The translations under genes were made by a program, and so were the position numbers. The notes beneath the pieces were generated by a model. That model had not been told where the DNA came from. It worked only from the letters and a program-made list of their open reading frames with translations, and made no database searches. Below are positions 32,756-44,670 of a stretch of 45,691 nucleotides of DNA, in pieces; positions within the stretch are counted from its first letter, which is position 1, and every line of letters starts with the position of its first letter. The stretch comes from JBEHWX01 sp048498995 (GTDB lineage Bacteria > Bacteroidota > Ignavibacteria > OLB7): assembly GCA_048498995.1 (NCBI GenBank), contig JBEHWX010000042.1, positions 1 to 45,691 on the forward strand, in the 5' to 3' direction.

Positions 32756-33586
32756 TCATGCCATCGTCATACCACCATCGACGGCGAAAACCTGTCCGGT
32801 GATGTAGTTGGCGTCGTCGCTGGCCAGGAACGCGACCATCGCGGCGATATCCTCTCCCCGGCCGATCCTCTTCAGAGGGATCTGCGTGGAGAGCTCCGCC
32901 TGCTGCGCTTCGTTCAGCTTGGCCGTCATGTCCGTCTGAATGAATCCGGGCGCGACGCAGTTGACGAGAATATTTCTGGAGGCGACCTCCCGGGCAATCG
33001 ACTTGGTCATCCCGATCAGCCCCGCCTTGGAGGCGACGTAGTTGGCCTGCCCCGGGTTGCCGACCAGGCCGACGACCGACGCGATATTGATGATCCGGCC
33101 CCAACGCTCCCCCATCATCGGACGGAGGACCGCCTTGGTCGTCAGGAACGCGCTCGTGAGGTTGGTGCGGAGCACCGATTCGAAATCGGACTCGCTCATC
33201 CGCATCACCAGGCCATCCTTCGTGATGCCTGCATTGTTGATCAATATATGGATTTTCCCCCACGTCGAGAGGACCTTTTCCACCAGCGCCCCTATTTCCG
33301 ACGCGTCGGAAACATCGCATTTCACCGCCATACAGCGGTCTTCGCCGATAGACGAGGCGATGGCGGCGGCCGCCTCCGGAGAGGAGTTGAAGGTGAACGC
33401 CACGCGCGCTCCCTCGGCGACCAGACGCTCGACGATGGCGCGGCCGATGCCGCGCGAGCCGCCGGTGACGATGGCGATCCGGCCGTCGAGACGTCCGGCC
33501 GTACGCCCGGCGGTACGCCCGTCCGGCTGACCTTCCGGCTGTCCGTTCGGCTGTCCGTCCGGCTGATGCTGTTCTGCTCCGTTCAT
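32756..33586 (-). CDS. fabG: 3-oxoacyl-ACP reductase with repetitive N-terminal extension
   Basis: NADPH-dependent short-chain reductase of fatty acid synthesis. The Rossmann motif TGGSRGIG (41-48), NNAG (117-120) and the catalytic Ser170, Tyr183 and Lys187 (YVASK) are all present. The first about 32 residues are unusual: a Gln/Pro/Gly/Asp/Arg run with short tandem repeats (GQPNGQPEGQPDG, then RTAGRTAG) before the normal start LDGRIAIVTGG. The start codon is 2 bp after the fabD stop, so the extension may really be translated. Otherwise an internal start would have to be used, and no ATG is available before residue 128. Confidence 0.94.
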   Translation of the reverse strand: MNGAEQHQPDGQPNGQPEGQPDGRTAGRTAGRLDGRIAIVTGGSRGIGRAIVERLVAEGARVAFTFNSSPEAAAAIASSIGEDRCMAVKCDVSDASEIGALVEKVLSTWGKIHILINNAGITKDGLVMRMSESDFESVLRTNLTSAFLTTKAVLRPMMGERWGRIINIASVVGLVGNPGQANYVASKAGLIGMTKSIAREVASRNILVNCVAPGFIQTDMTAKLNEAQQAELSTQIPLKRIGRGEDIAAMVAFLASDDANYITGQVFAVDGGMTMA

Positions 33587-33588
33587 GC

Positions 33589-34503
33589 TCAGTTGGAGTT
33601 GAAGTGTTCGGCCTGCTGGTGGTCGGCCACGCCGAGCACCGTCGATTCGGGGGAGATCCGCTTGACCAGTCCCTGAAGCACATTTCCCGGTCCCACCTCG
33701 ACGAACCGGGTGGCGCCGTCGGCGGCCATCCGGCGGATCGTCTCGGTCCAGCGGACCGGGGCGGTGAGCTGCTCCAGGAGGGCGCGCCGGATATCCTCGG
33801 CCGCGCGCATCGGCTCGGCGCTCACGTTGACGTAGACCGGGAAGTCCGCGTCGGAGATCTTCGTCGAGGCCAGCGCCGCGGCCAGGCGCTCGCGCGCCGG
33901 GGCCATCAGCGGGGAGTGGAACGCGCCGGAGACGTTGAGCTGCTTGGCCATCCGCGCTCCCCCTTCCTTGGCCAGGCGCATCGCCTCGGCCACCCCTTCC
34001 GGGGAGCCGGAGACCACGACCTGTCCGGGCGAGTTGAAGTTCGCCGCCTGCACGATCCCCGCCGCCGATGCCTCCTGGCAGATGGCCACCACCCGATCAT
34101 CCTCCAGGCCGACGATCGCGGCCATGGTTCCCTGCCGCATCGCGCCGGCCTCCTGCATCGCCTCGGCGCGCACCTTCACCAGCGCCAGGGCCGCGTCGAA
34201 GGTGAGGGCGTGGGCCACGGTGAGCGCCGTGTACTCCCCGAGGGAGTGTCCGGCGGCCATCGCCGGCTTCGGGTCGCGGATCAGATGGTAGAGGGCGTAG
34301 CTGTGGATGAAGATCGCCGGCTGCGCGTTGCGCGTCTGCCGGAGCTCATCCTCGGAGCCCTCGAACATGATGCCGGAGAGCTGCCAGCCGAGCACGGCGT
34401 CGGCGCGGTCGAAAACGTCGCGCACCGAGCCGTTCTGGAGATAGGCCTCACGCCCCATCCCCACGAACTGCGATCCCTGTCCCGGGAAAAGAAAGGCTTT
34501 CAT
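33589..34503 (-). CDS. fabD: Malonyl-CoA:ACP transacylase
   Basis: Transfers malonyl from CoA to ACP. The start at 34503 gives the standard N-terminus MKAFLFPGQGSQFVGMG. The nucleophile S87 is in GHSLGEY, His196 is in GAFHSPLM, and the end VGPGNVLQGLVKRI is typical. It is 304 residues, normal length. It follows fabH by 184 bp and precedes fabG by 2 bp. Confidence 0.95.
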   Translation of the reverse strand: MKAFLFPGQGSQFVGMGREAYLQNGSVRDVFDRADAVLGWQLSGIMFEGSEDELRQTRNAQPAIFIHSYALYHLIRDPKPAMAAGHSLGEYTALTVAHALTFDAALALVKVRAEAMQEAGAMRQGTMAAIVGLEDDRVVAICQEASAAGIVQAANFNSPGQVVVSGSPEGVAEAMRLAKEGGARMAKQLNVSGAFHSPLMAPARERLAAALASTKISDADFPVYVNVSAEPMRAAEDIRRALLEQLTAPVRWTETIRRMAADGATRFVEVGPGNVLQGLVKRISPESTVLGVADHQQAEHFNSN

Positions 34504-34687
34504 GTGCCGTTGCTGTCGTTGATCGTTGCGCGCACCGTGTGCCGGCGCGCGGATTCGGGGGGGCACGCTTCCGCGCTCCCTCGCGGACGGGTCCGATCAT
34601 GAGCGGACCCGCTTTCGGACGGGCCGGCTCGCCGGGGAGATCATCTCCGGTTCCGGAGCTCCGGACTGGAGGATGCGCGGTCGGAGC

Positions 34688-35683
34688 TCAGTAGGCCCAG
34701 CGGAGGTAGCAGGCGCCCCAGGTGTATCCGGCGCCGAAGGTGACCAGCACCAGGCCGTCCCCCTTGGCGATATCTCCCCGCCCCCACCACTCGCTCAGGC
34801 AGAGCGGCAGCGTGGCCGAGGTGGTGTTGCCGTAGCGGTCGATGTTGACCATCACCTTCTCCATCGGCAGTCCCATCCACTCGGCGGTCGCCGAGATGAT
34901 CCGGCGGTTGGCCTGGTGCGGCACCAGCCAGCGGATGTCGTCGGCCGTCAGGTTGTTCCGCTTCATGATGCTGCCGCTGACCTCGGCCATGCCGGCGACG
35001 GCCGCCTTGAAGACGGTGCGGCCATCCTGATAGACGTAGTGCCAGCGGTTGGCGATCGTTTCCGGCGAGGCCGGATGGAGGCTTCCGCCGCCGAGCATGC
35101 ACAGGTAGCGGCCGCCGGCGCCGTCGGTGTGAAGCTCGAAATCGAGCAGGCCGAGACTCTCATCCTCGACCGCCTCAAGCAGCACCACGCCGGCGGCATC
35201 GCCGAACAGGATGCAGGTGTTCCGGTCCTCGTAATTGGTGATCGCGCTCATCTTGTCGGCGCCGACCACCAGCACATTCTTGTAGGCGCCGGACTGGATG
35301 AACTGCGAGGCGGTCGACAGGGCGAACAGGAACGAGGAGCAGGCGGCGGTCATGTCGAATCCCCACGCGTTCTTGGCCCCGATCTTCTCCTGAATCACGC
35401 AGGAGGTGGAGGGGAACACCATGTCCGGCGTGACGGTGGCGACGATGATGCACTCGATATCCTCGGCGGTGATGCCGCGACGCTCCAGGCACATCCGGAT
35501 CGCCGGCACGGCCAGATCGCTGGTGGCGCCGTTCTTCAGAACGTGACGCTCGACAATGCCGGTCCGGTCCTGGATCCACTGATCGTTGGTCTCGACCAGC
35601 GACTCGAAATACTTGTTGTCGAGAACATCCGGCGGAACGTAATGACCGACGGACGTGATCGCCGCGCGCTTGAGAGAATTCAT
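34688..35683 (-). CDS. fabH: 3-oxoacyl-ACP synthase III
   Basis: Initiates fatty acid synthesis by condensing an acyl-CoA primer with malonyl-ACP. The triad is C115 (TAACSSFLFAL), H256 (VPHQANRRI) and N286 (YGNTTSATLPL). It is 331 residues, normal. It lies 80 bp after plsX in the same direction. The ATG at 35683 has no strong ribosome site. Confidence 0.96.
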   Translation of the reverse strand: MNSLKRAAITSVGHYVPPDVLDNKYFESLVETNDQWIQDRTGIVERHVLKNGATSDLAVPAIRMCLERRGITAEDIECIIVATVTPDMVFPSTSCVIQEKIGAKNAWGFDMTAACSSFLFALSTASQFIQSGAYKNVLVVGADKMSAITNYEDRNTCILFGDAAGVVLLEAVEDESLGLLDFELHTDGAGGRYLCMLGGGSLHPASPETIANRWHYVYQDGRTVFKAAVAGMAEVSGSIMKRNNLTADDIRWLVPHQANRRIISATAEWMGLPMEKVMVNIDRYGNTTSATLPLCLSEWWGRGDIAKGDGLVLVTFGAGYTWGACYLRWAY

Positions 35684-35763
35684 ATATCCCGAACTGATTC
35701 GTGTCTACGAAGTGGCGACCGCGACCGGCCGCTCTGGATCAGTGACGGACGCCCCCGGACCGA

Positions 35764-36804
35764 TCATGTCGAGGGGGAGGCCGCATCTTTCTGTATCGCC
35801 TCGGCGATCCTCTGGTTCACCTGCTTGCGCACCATCTCATCGGCCTTGAAGATCATGTTCTTGACCGCCTTGGCCGTCGAGCCTCCGTGGCCGATGATCG
35901 TCACGCCGTTGACGCCGAGCAGCGGAACGCCGCCGTATTCCTGATAATCCATCTCCCGGAACACGCCGCGGAGGGTTCCCTGGGCCATTCCCACGCGCAG
36001 CTTGTTGGCCAGGCTCCGGCCGGCGTAGGCGCGGAGCTTCGCCCGGAGCAGCCCGGAGACGCTCTCGGCGAACTTCAGGATGATGTTGCCGGTGAAGCCG
36101 TCGCAGATCACCACGTCGGCCGTCCCCTTCAGGATATCGCGTCCCTCGACGTTGCCGATGAAGTTGAGGCGGCTGGCCTTGAGCAGCTCGTAGGCCTGCA
36201 CGGCCCGTTCCTCCCCCTTCCCCTCCTCCTCGCCGACGTTCAGCAGGCCGACCTTCGGATTCGGGAGCGAGAAGATCTGTTCGGCGTAGACGCTGGTCAT
36301 CACGGCGAACTCGAAGAGGTTGCGCGGCTTGGTGTCGACGTTGGCGCCGACATCCGCGACGATCGTGTAGCCGGTGGCCGAGGGGAACTGGGAGGCGATG
36401 GTCGGGCGGGAGATCCCGGAGATCCGACCGAGGATGAAGGTGGAGGCGGCCATCACCGCGCCGGTGTTGCCGGCCGAGACGAAGGCATCGGCCCCGCCGT
36501 CGCGGTGGAGCGTTACCCCCTTGACGATGGAGCTCTCCCGCTTGGAGCGGACGGCCTGCGCCGGCTCGTCGTCCATGGCGATCACGTCGGCCGCGTGCAC
36601 CACGGAGATTCGGGAGCGATCGGCCGACGTGTGGCCGGCAAGCTCGCGCTCGATCTTCTGCTGGTCACCGACGAGAATCACCTCGAAGTCGACGCCGCGC
36701 GAGGAGATCTCGCCGATCGCCTCGATGGCCCCGCGGATATCCTCCGTGGGGGCGGTGTCGGTTCCCATTGCATCGAGAGCGATTCGAACCCGCTGCTGCT
36801 CCAT
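35764..36804 (-). CDS. plsX: Phosphate acyltransferase PlsX
   Basis: Makes acyl-phosphate from acyl-ACP for phospholipid synthesis. The start at 36804 gives MEQQRVRIALDAMGTDTAP, the usual family start (DAMGGD-like). Conserved stretches SIVKGVTLHRDGGADAFVSA, AGNTGAVMAAS and VICDGFTGNIILKFAES are present. It is 346 residues. It appears to head the plsX-fabH-fabD-fabG-acpP-fabF-rnc operon. The ribosomal protein L32 gene that often precedes plsX is not visible upstream. Confidence 0.95.
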   Translation of the reverse strand: MEQQRVRIALDAMGTDTAPTEDIRGAIEAIGEISSRGVDFEVILVGDQQKIERELAGHTSADRSRISVVHAADVIAMDDEPAQAVRSKRESSIVKGVTLHRDGGADAFVSAGNTGAVMAASTFILGRISGISRPTIASQFPSATGYTIVADVGANVDTKPRNLFEFAVMTSVYAEQIFSLPNPKVGLLNVGEEEGKGEERAVQAYELLKASRLNFIGNVEGRDILKGTADVVICDGFTGNIILKFAESVSGLLRAKLRAYAGRSLANKLRVGMAQGTLRGVFREMDYQEYGGVPLLGVNGVTIIGHGGSTAKAVKNMIFKADEMVRKQVNQRIAEAIQKDAASPST

Positions 36805-37227
36805 CCAGTTTGAAGGGAGAATGCGATACGTGAAGCCAACCCTGACGGCGCGGTCTGCGCTCGAAGGTACCGGAGCCTTCTCCGGATCGCCGCGCGCCGA
36901 AGGGGTGGACGATCGATCGGCATCCCCGCGCACGACGCTGAAAGAGGCGCAAGTTCGTTCGTATCGCCCACTTAGGCAAGTTTCAGTGTGAGACCGTGGA
37001 GATTGGGGAGCCGCGGGGAGGAATGGAGAAATCGCGGAAATGAGCGGGATTTCGGCGTGAGTGGGAAGATCCGTCGTCGCGCGCGATGCCGGACGGCGCC
37101 GGCGTCCGGGGCCGGGGGCGCGACCTCCGCCCCCGGATCGCCCGTGCGAACGCTCCGGAAACGCCAGCGGGAAGAGGCCGGTCACGACCCCTTCCCGCCG
37201 AGCAATGCCGCTGAAGTGTGTCCGTAC
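36805..37227. other. Spacer upstream of plsX
   Basis: No gene recognised and no rpmF. It should hold the fatty-acid operon promoter. A GC-rich hairpin after the S74 gene lies at 37112-37136, with a further GGACG...CGTCC dyad at 37091-37107. Confidence 0.5.
37112..37136 (-). terminator. GC-rich hairpin after the S74 gene
   Basis: CCGGGGGCG / CGCCCCCGG, perfect 9-bp stem with a 7-nt loop, about 90 bp past the stop codon. No T-tract. Confidence 0.45.
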
Positions 37228-38571
37228 TCAGCGTGCAACGATCATCTTCCGGCTGGCGGCCACCGCGCCGTCGACGACGACGCTGTAGACATAGCTGCCG
37301 GCATCGAGGCTCCCGCGATCGATCAGGATCGTGTTCCGTCCGGAGCCGGCCAGCGCCGTCCGGTAGACCTCGCGCCCGGAGGCCGCCTCGTTGACCACCA
37401 GCTCCGCCCTGCCGAGGCCGGTCGGGAGATAGTAGGAGATCCGCGTGGCCGCGTCGGCCGGATTCGGCTCGTTCTGATCGAGCAGCACCCCGCGCGATCC
37501 GTCGGCGCCGACGCTTGTCCCGACGCCGGCCGGCGCCACGCCGGCGCGCACCAGCCGCTCCAGCTCCGCCACGCGCGCGGTGAGCGCGTCGATCGTCGAC
37601 TGCTGCCGGACGATCTGCGCCTGCTGCTCCTTGGTCGCCTCCACCAGAAGCGCCGTCACGTTCTGATAGGCCACCGACTTGTATCCCTTCTCATCGGTCG
37701 CCACGATCTGCGGCACCACCTGCTCCACCTCCTGCGCGATGAACCCGATCTGCCGTCCGCTCGGGAAGGTCATCCCCGGGAACTCCTCCTTCCGGTACTC
37801 GTAGCTGACGCCGCGAAGGCGCATCACCTTCTCCAGCGCACCGTCGAGGGTCGCGACGCTGGTCTTCCAGCGCAGGTCCGAGGTCGTGGTGATCGCCACG
37901 CAGCGGATGTTGCCGTTGACGTCCAGCTCGACGGTCGGGCTGGTGGTCTTGATGCCGACCTTCTGGCCGCTGGTCACCGAGAGGATGTTGGCGTTGGCGG
38001 TGTGGCTGTAGATGTTGAAGATGTTCGAGAAGCTCGACGAAGGAGAGCCGACCGAGAGCGTGAAGTCGTTCCCATTGCCGCTGAGGCGGATGCGGGCGAA
38101 GTCCGAGTTGTTGGTCGACGTCGCCTTGAGCTGCGGCTCGGTCGTCGAGCTCGAGGAGGCCTCGATCCGCGCGGCCGGCGAGGAGCCGGTGCCGACGCCG
38201 ACGTTGTGGGTGGAGGTATTCAGATAGAGCTCGGAGCCCGGACCGATCCGGATATAGCTGCTGAGCGTGTTGAAGTTGAAGATGTCGTTGCCGCTCGAAT
38301 TCTGGATGATGTGGAAATCACCCCCTCCCCCGATATCCCAGCTGCCGTTCTGATCCTGGAGCCTGAGCTGATTGGCTCCGGTGGACCAGAGATGGAGCAG
38401 ACGCTGCGGCGTGTTGCCGGTGCCGCTGAACTGCCCGATGCCGACCTCGTAGGCGGTGCTGCTGGTGTAGACATCGTTGGTGGCGGTGGTCCACTGTGCC
38501 GACGCCGGAGCGTGGATGGCAAGCGGAGCGGCAAGCGCGAGCGCGAGACGAGCAATGGTGGACGTTTTCAT
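37228..38571 (-). CDS. Secreted peptidase S74 (tail-fibre chaperone) protein with T9SS tail
   Basis: A 447-residue protein. The ATG at 38571 gives a signal peptide ending APASAQ. The body has repeated GVGTGSSPAARIE- and VGIKTTSPTVELDVNGNI-type segments, as in phage tail fibres and Bacteroidota fibre-like proteins. From about residue 231 a peptidase S74 domain follows (TTSDLRWKTSVATL...GRQIGFIAQEVEQVVP); the Ser of SDLRWK is the expected self-cleavage site. Next come a coiled coil (QQAQIVRQQSTIDALTARVA) and a T9SS type A domain (DQNEPNPADAATRISYYLP...LDAGSYVYSVVVDG...RKMIVAR). Self-cleavage would separate the fibre from the sorting tail. Upstream AGAGG may serve as ribosome site. Confidence 0.85.
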   Translation of the reverse strand: MKTSTIARLALALAAPLAIHAPASAQWTTATNDVYTSSTAYEVGIGQFSGTGNTPQRLLHLWSTGANQLRLQDQNGSWDIGGGGDFHIIQNSSGNDIFNFNTLSSYIRIGPGSELYLNTSTHNVGVGTGSSPAARIEASSSSTTEPQLKATSTNNSDFARIRLSGNGNDFTLSVGSPSSSFSNIFNIYSHTANANILSVTSGQKVGIKTTSPTVELDVNGNIRCVAITTTSDLRWKTSVATLDGALEKVMRLRGVSYEYRKEEFPGMTFPSGRQIGFIAQEVEQVVPQIVATDEKGYKSVAYQNVTALLVEATKEQQAQIVRQQSTIDALTARVAELERLVRAGVAPAGVGTSVGADGSRGVLLDQNEPNPADAATRISYYLPTGLGRAELVVNEAASGREVYRTALAGSGRNTILIDRGSLDAGSYVYSVVVDGAVAASRKMIVAR

Positions 38572-39128
38572 CTGGAGACCTCTGTGCCAAGGGTATGTGG
38601 AGATGCATTTCGGGGGCGATCGTCCGCTGCCGTGGACCTGGCGCGATGCTCGCCCCGATGTGGGACGATCCGCGCCGCGCCGGAGGCGGACGTGACGATC
38701 CGCGACGGCGTCGCCGGACCGAGGGTGACATGACGGGGCGACGCTCGCCTGCCGGAGACGTCGCATGGTGGATGCCGTGAATGCATGTCGACGATGCCGT
38801 CCCGCGCGTGACTCCGGCCATCGGACCTCGGCCGGAGATCATCTCGTGACGCGATATATATCGCGGCGTGCCGCGGCTCTCGTCGGCGGCTGCCGCTGAT
38901 ATGGAATATTCGGACGGCTCGTGCGTGCTGGTACAAACGTACATCGATGAGGGAGCGGCCGGAAGTCCCACTTTGTGTACCCCATTCAATGACGGTTGCC
39001 GCCGGACGAGACGGATGCCGCGGAGGCTTCGGAGGCGGATGGAAGGGGGCCACGGGAGCCGCCCGTGCGGGATCGGAGCGGCGGGGACGCGGATGAGACG
39101 GCGAGACGTGTCGGTGGGCATCAACGAA
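38572..39128. other. 557-bp spacer upstream of the S74 gene
   Basis: No gene recognised. It contains a perfect 16-bp palindrome (38850-38865). Confidence 0.45.
38850..38865. promoter_or_regulatory. Perfect 16-bp palindrome CGCGATATATATCGCG
   Basis: A fully self-complementary AT-core site about 280 bp upstream of the S74 gene in otherwise GC-rich DNA. It could be a dimeric regulator site; no factor can be named. Confidence 0.35.
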
Positions 39129-39160
39129 GCGCCCCCGCATCCGGTCGGATACGGGGGCGC
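39129..39160 (-). terminator. Terminator after mfd
   Basis: GCGCCCCCG / CGGGGGCGC (9 bp) extended by ATCC/GGAT across one mismatch, loop GGTC, 33 bp past the mfd stop. On the minus strand TTCGTTG follows. Confidence 0.6.
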
Positions 39161-39193
39161 GCTATCGGTACGGCATGCGGGCGCCGTGGCGCG

Positions 39194-42511
<3,318 letters not shown>

Positions 42512-42517
42512 GTGCAC

Positions 42518-42864
42518 TCAATCTTCGGTCGGCCTCGGCCGAAACGACGGAAAGCCGATATCCCGTTCCTGCGGGCTATCGGCCAAGAGAGCGAACGTAG
42601 TCAAATTCCGGCTGGCGGCAATGGCACCGCCGGCATCGCTTCGTAACGGAGAAATCTCCCGGGGCGCCGGCGCCGGAGGGATGATGAACGCTCGGGTCGT
42701 TTCGTACATTCCGGAGGATCCCGATGCGCCCGGCGCGCTTCCGACACGAGGAGATATCGACGGGATCTTCCCCAGGGAGTCCCCTCCCGGGGAATCCTCC
42801 CGGGGAATCCTCCCGGGAGATCCCCGCGAGGCTCCCGCATGACGACACGTGGAGAATGACGACC
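42518..42864. other. Divergent spacer between mfd and the MEMO-family gene
   Basis: Should contain both promoters. No boxes are confidently read. It includes the 13-bp tandem repeats at 42785-42823. Confidence 0.4.
42785..42823. repeat. Three tandem 13-bp repeats with CCCGGG cores
   Basis: TCCCGGGGAATCC is repeated twice exactly, then once as TCCCGGGAGATCC. Each carries a CCCGGG palindrome. The array ends about 40 bp before the downstream start codon, inside the likely 5' leader. Confidence 0.8.
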
Positions 42865-44076
42865 ATGGAGTATACAAGCCGTTCCCCCCTTCCGCGGCTC
42901 CGCCGCGATATCGCCCGCATCCCGATCGCCCCGACGATCGTCGCGCTCTACGACGATCAGCTCCTGGCCGAGCGGATGGTCCACGTCACGTCCGATACGA
43001 TGAAGCTGCTGGAGATGCTCGACGGCGTCTCCAGCGCCGAGCAGATCGCCGGGGAAGCTGCGCGCCGCGGCCTGCCGATCTCGGTCGAGGGGTTTCTCGA
43101 CGCCGTCGGCAAGCTCGACCGGGCGCACTTCATGGAATCGCCGCGGCTGAAGGCGCGCCGGCTCGCCTACGACCGGGAGTACAACGGCTTCGCCGTCCGC
43201 CCGGCCGCCTTCGCCGGACGCTCCTATCCGAAGGATCCGAGGAAGCTCCGCGCGACCTTCGACCGGTTCCTGGAGAACGGAGCCGACGTGCCGGAGGAGG
43301 AGCCGACCGCCGTGATCGCCCCCCATATCGACTTCACCGTCGGCGGCGCCAGCTACGGGCCGGCCTACAATGCCCTGCGCCGCTCCACGGCCGACACGTT
43401 CGTGATCTTCGGCGTGGCGCATCAGATGAGCTACGACACCTTCATGATCTCCGAGAAGGATTTCGACACGCCGCTCGGCGCGGTGCCGACCGATCGGGAG
43501 TTCATCGAGCGCTATCGCGGCAACCTCTCCTTCGATCTGACGCGGAACGAGGCGGCGCACCGCTGGGAGCACTCGATCGAGTTTCAGGCGGTATTCCTCC
43601 GCCACATCTTCCCCGACCGGGATATCCGGATCGTGCCGATCCTCACCGGATCGCTCTACCGTTACGTGGAAGAGAGGGAGGGCAAGGCCGCGGCCGATCC
43701 GAAGCTGACCGAACTGTACGAGACGCTGGAGCGCACCGCCACCGAGCTCGGGCGCCGCGTCTGCTACATCGCCGGCGCCGATCTCTGCCACATCGGCAAG
43801 AAGTTCGGCGACGACGTGCCGGCCCACGACCTGCTGCCGGAGGTCCACGAGTTCGACCTGAAGGCGCTCGACTGCACGGTCCGCACCGACGCCGAGGCCT
43901 TTCTGGAGACCGTGGCCGCCGAGCGGAACCGCTACCGGGTCTGCGGCGTGGCGCCGATCTACGCCACCCTCAGAACGGCGAGGGCCGCCCGGGGAGAGCT
44001 CCTCTGCTACGATCACTGGGATGAAACCGAGCGGAACTCCGCGGTCACGTTCGCCAGCGTCGCCCTCTATCGGTAA
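42865..44076 (+). CDS. MEMO1-family protein with N-terminal winged-helix-like domain
   Basis: A 403-residue protein. Residues about 110-400 form a MEMO1/AmmeMemoRadiSam-B domain related to extradiol dioxygenases: RPAAFAGRSYPKDPRKL, the metal-site-type stretches VIAPHIDFTVGG and FVIFGVAHQ, EHSIEFQAVFLRHIF, and IAGADLCHIGKKFGD. The N-terminal 100 residues (LYDDQLLAERMVHVTSDTMK...LLEMLDGVSSAEQIA) look like a PqqD-type small helical/winged domain, an added module. The start at 42865 has GGAG 10 bases upstream; an ATG at 42856 is the alternative. The AMMECR1 and radical SAM partners of the AmmeMemoRadiSam trio are not in this window. Enzyme activity unknown. Confidence 0.82.
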   Translation: MEYTSRSPLPRLRRDIARIPIAPTIVALYDDQLLAERMVHVTSDTMKLLEMLDGVSSAEQIAGEAARRGLPISVEGFLDAVGKLDRAHFMESPRLKARRLAYDREYNGFAVRPAAFAGRSYPKDPRKLRATFDRFLENGADVPEEEPTAVIAPHIDFTVGGASYGPAYNALRRSTADTFVIFGVAHQMSYDTFMISEKDFDTPLGAVPTDREFIERYRGNLSFDLTRNEAAHRWEHSIEFQAVFLRHIFPDRDIRIVPILTGSLYRYVEEREGKAAADPKLTELYETLERTATELGRRVCYIAGADLCHIGKKFGDDVPAHDLLPEVHEFDLKALDCTVRTDAEAFLETVAAERNRYRVCGVAPIYATLRTARAARGELLCYDHWDETERNSAVTFASVALYR

Positions 44077-44084
44077 GCCCGGGC

Positions 44085-44118
44085 GACGGACTGGCCCCAT
44101 TGACGGACTGGCCCCATT
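44085..44118. repeat. 17-bp tandem duplication
   Basis: GACGGACTGGCCCCATT occurs twice, exactly adjacent, just after the MEMO-family stop codon. Confidence 0.9.
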
Positions 44119-44138
44119 CTTGAGGCTGAGGAGACAAC

Positions 44139-44169
44139 CGCGCCGTCATCTCCCGGAGATGATGGCGCG
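44139..44169 (+). terminator. 15-bp hairpin after the MEMO-family gene
   Basis: CGCGCCGTCATCTCC pairs with GGAGATGATGGCGCG (one G-U pair), leaving a tiny loop. There is no T-tract. Placed 62 bp past the stop. Confidence 0.5.
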
Positions 44170-44228
44170 GGAGCATGGCGCGTGGCCAGGACTATGGATG
44201 GATGGACGGAACGTGGGGCGAGGACAGG

Positions 44229-44387
44229 ATGAAAGCGAACTTTATCTGGATCGTGAGCGGAGCGCTCGTGGTGCTCTGGCTCCTGCTGATGGGAACTACC
44301 GGTGCCGGCGCTTACTGGGTGCACATCGTGCTGATGGCGGCGATCGTGCTGATCATCGGCTACACGCTCAACCGCCCCACTCCCTGA
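44229..44387 (+). CDS. Tiny two-helix membrane protein (DUF5670/lmo0937-like)
   Basis: A 52-residue protein with two predicted membrane helices (IWIVSGALVVLWLLLMG and VHIVLMAAIVLIIGYTL) joined by a short GTTGAGAYW loop. This matches the small lmo0937/DUF5670 type by layout. The start at 44229 has AGGACAGG just upstream. A second protein of the same kind lies at 45329-45472. Function unknown; such proteins are often stress-induced. Confidence 0.6.
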   Translation: MKANFIWIVSGALVVLWLLLMGTTGAGAYWVHIVLMAAIVLIIGYTLNRPTP

Positions 44388-44480
44388 GATCATGCGGCCA
44401 GGACCATGCCGCCGGCCGGCGCCGGGGATAGAGATCCCGAGGCAGCCGCCCTGCAGCGGCCCGGCACCCGGAAAACGGAG

Positions 44481-44513
44481 ACGCCGGGAAGGGCGATGGG
44501 TCCTTCCCGGCGT
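44481..44513 (+). terminator. Rho-independent terminator after the small membrane gene
   Basis: ACGCCGGGAAGG / CCTTCCCGGCGT, a perfect 12-bp stem with a 9-nt loop, followed by TGTCGTTGTTCTT. It may also terminate the convergent purE transcript. Confidence 0.8.
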
Positions 44514-44670
44514 TGTCGTTGTTCTTGACAGCCACGCGCGTCGGTGCTCCCGCCCCGCTCACCTCCCCTTCAGCGTCGGATCACCCTCCCCTCCGCGCGT
44601 CGGCGCCGCGGGCCACCCGGCCAACGCCATCTCACATTCTTCATTCATCATTCTACATTCTCAATTCTCT

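Noticed and set aside
36805..37227. rpmF (ribosomal protein L32) upstream of plsX
   Set aside because: Commonly expected there, but no frame with the L32 pattern (basic N-terminus, Cys pairs) was found.
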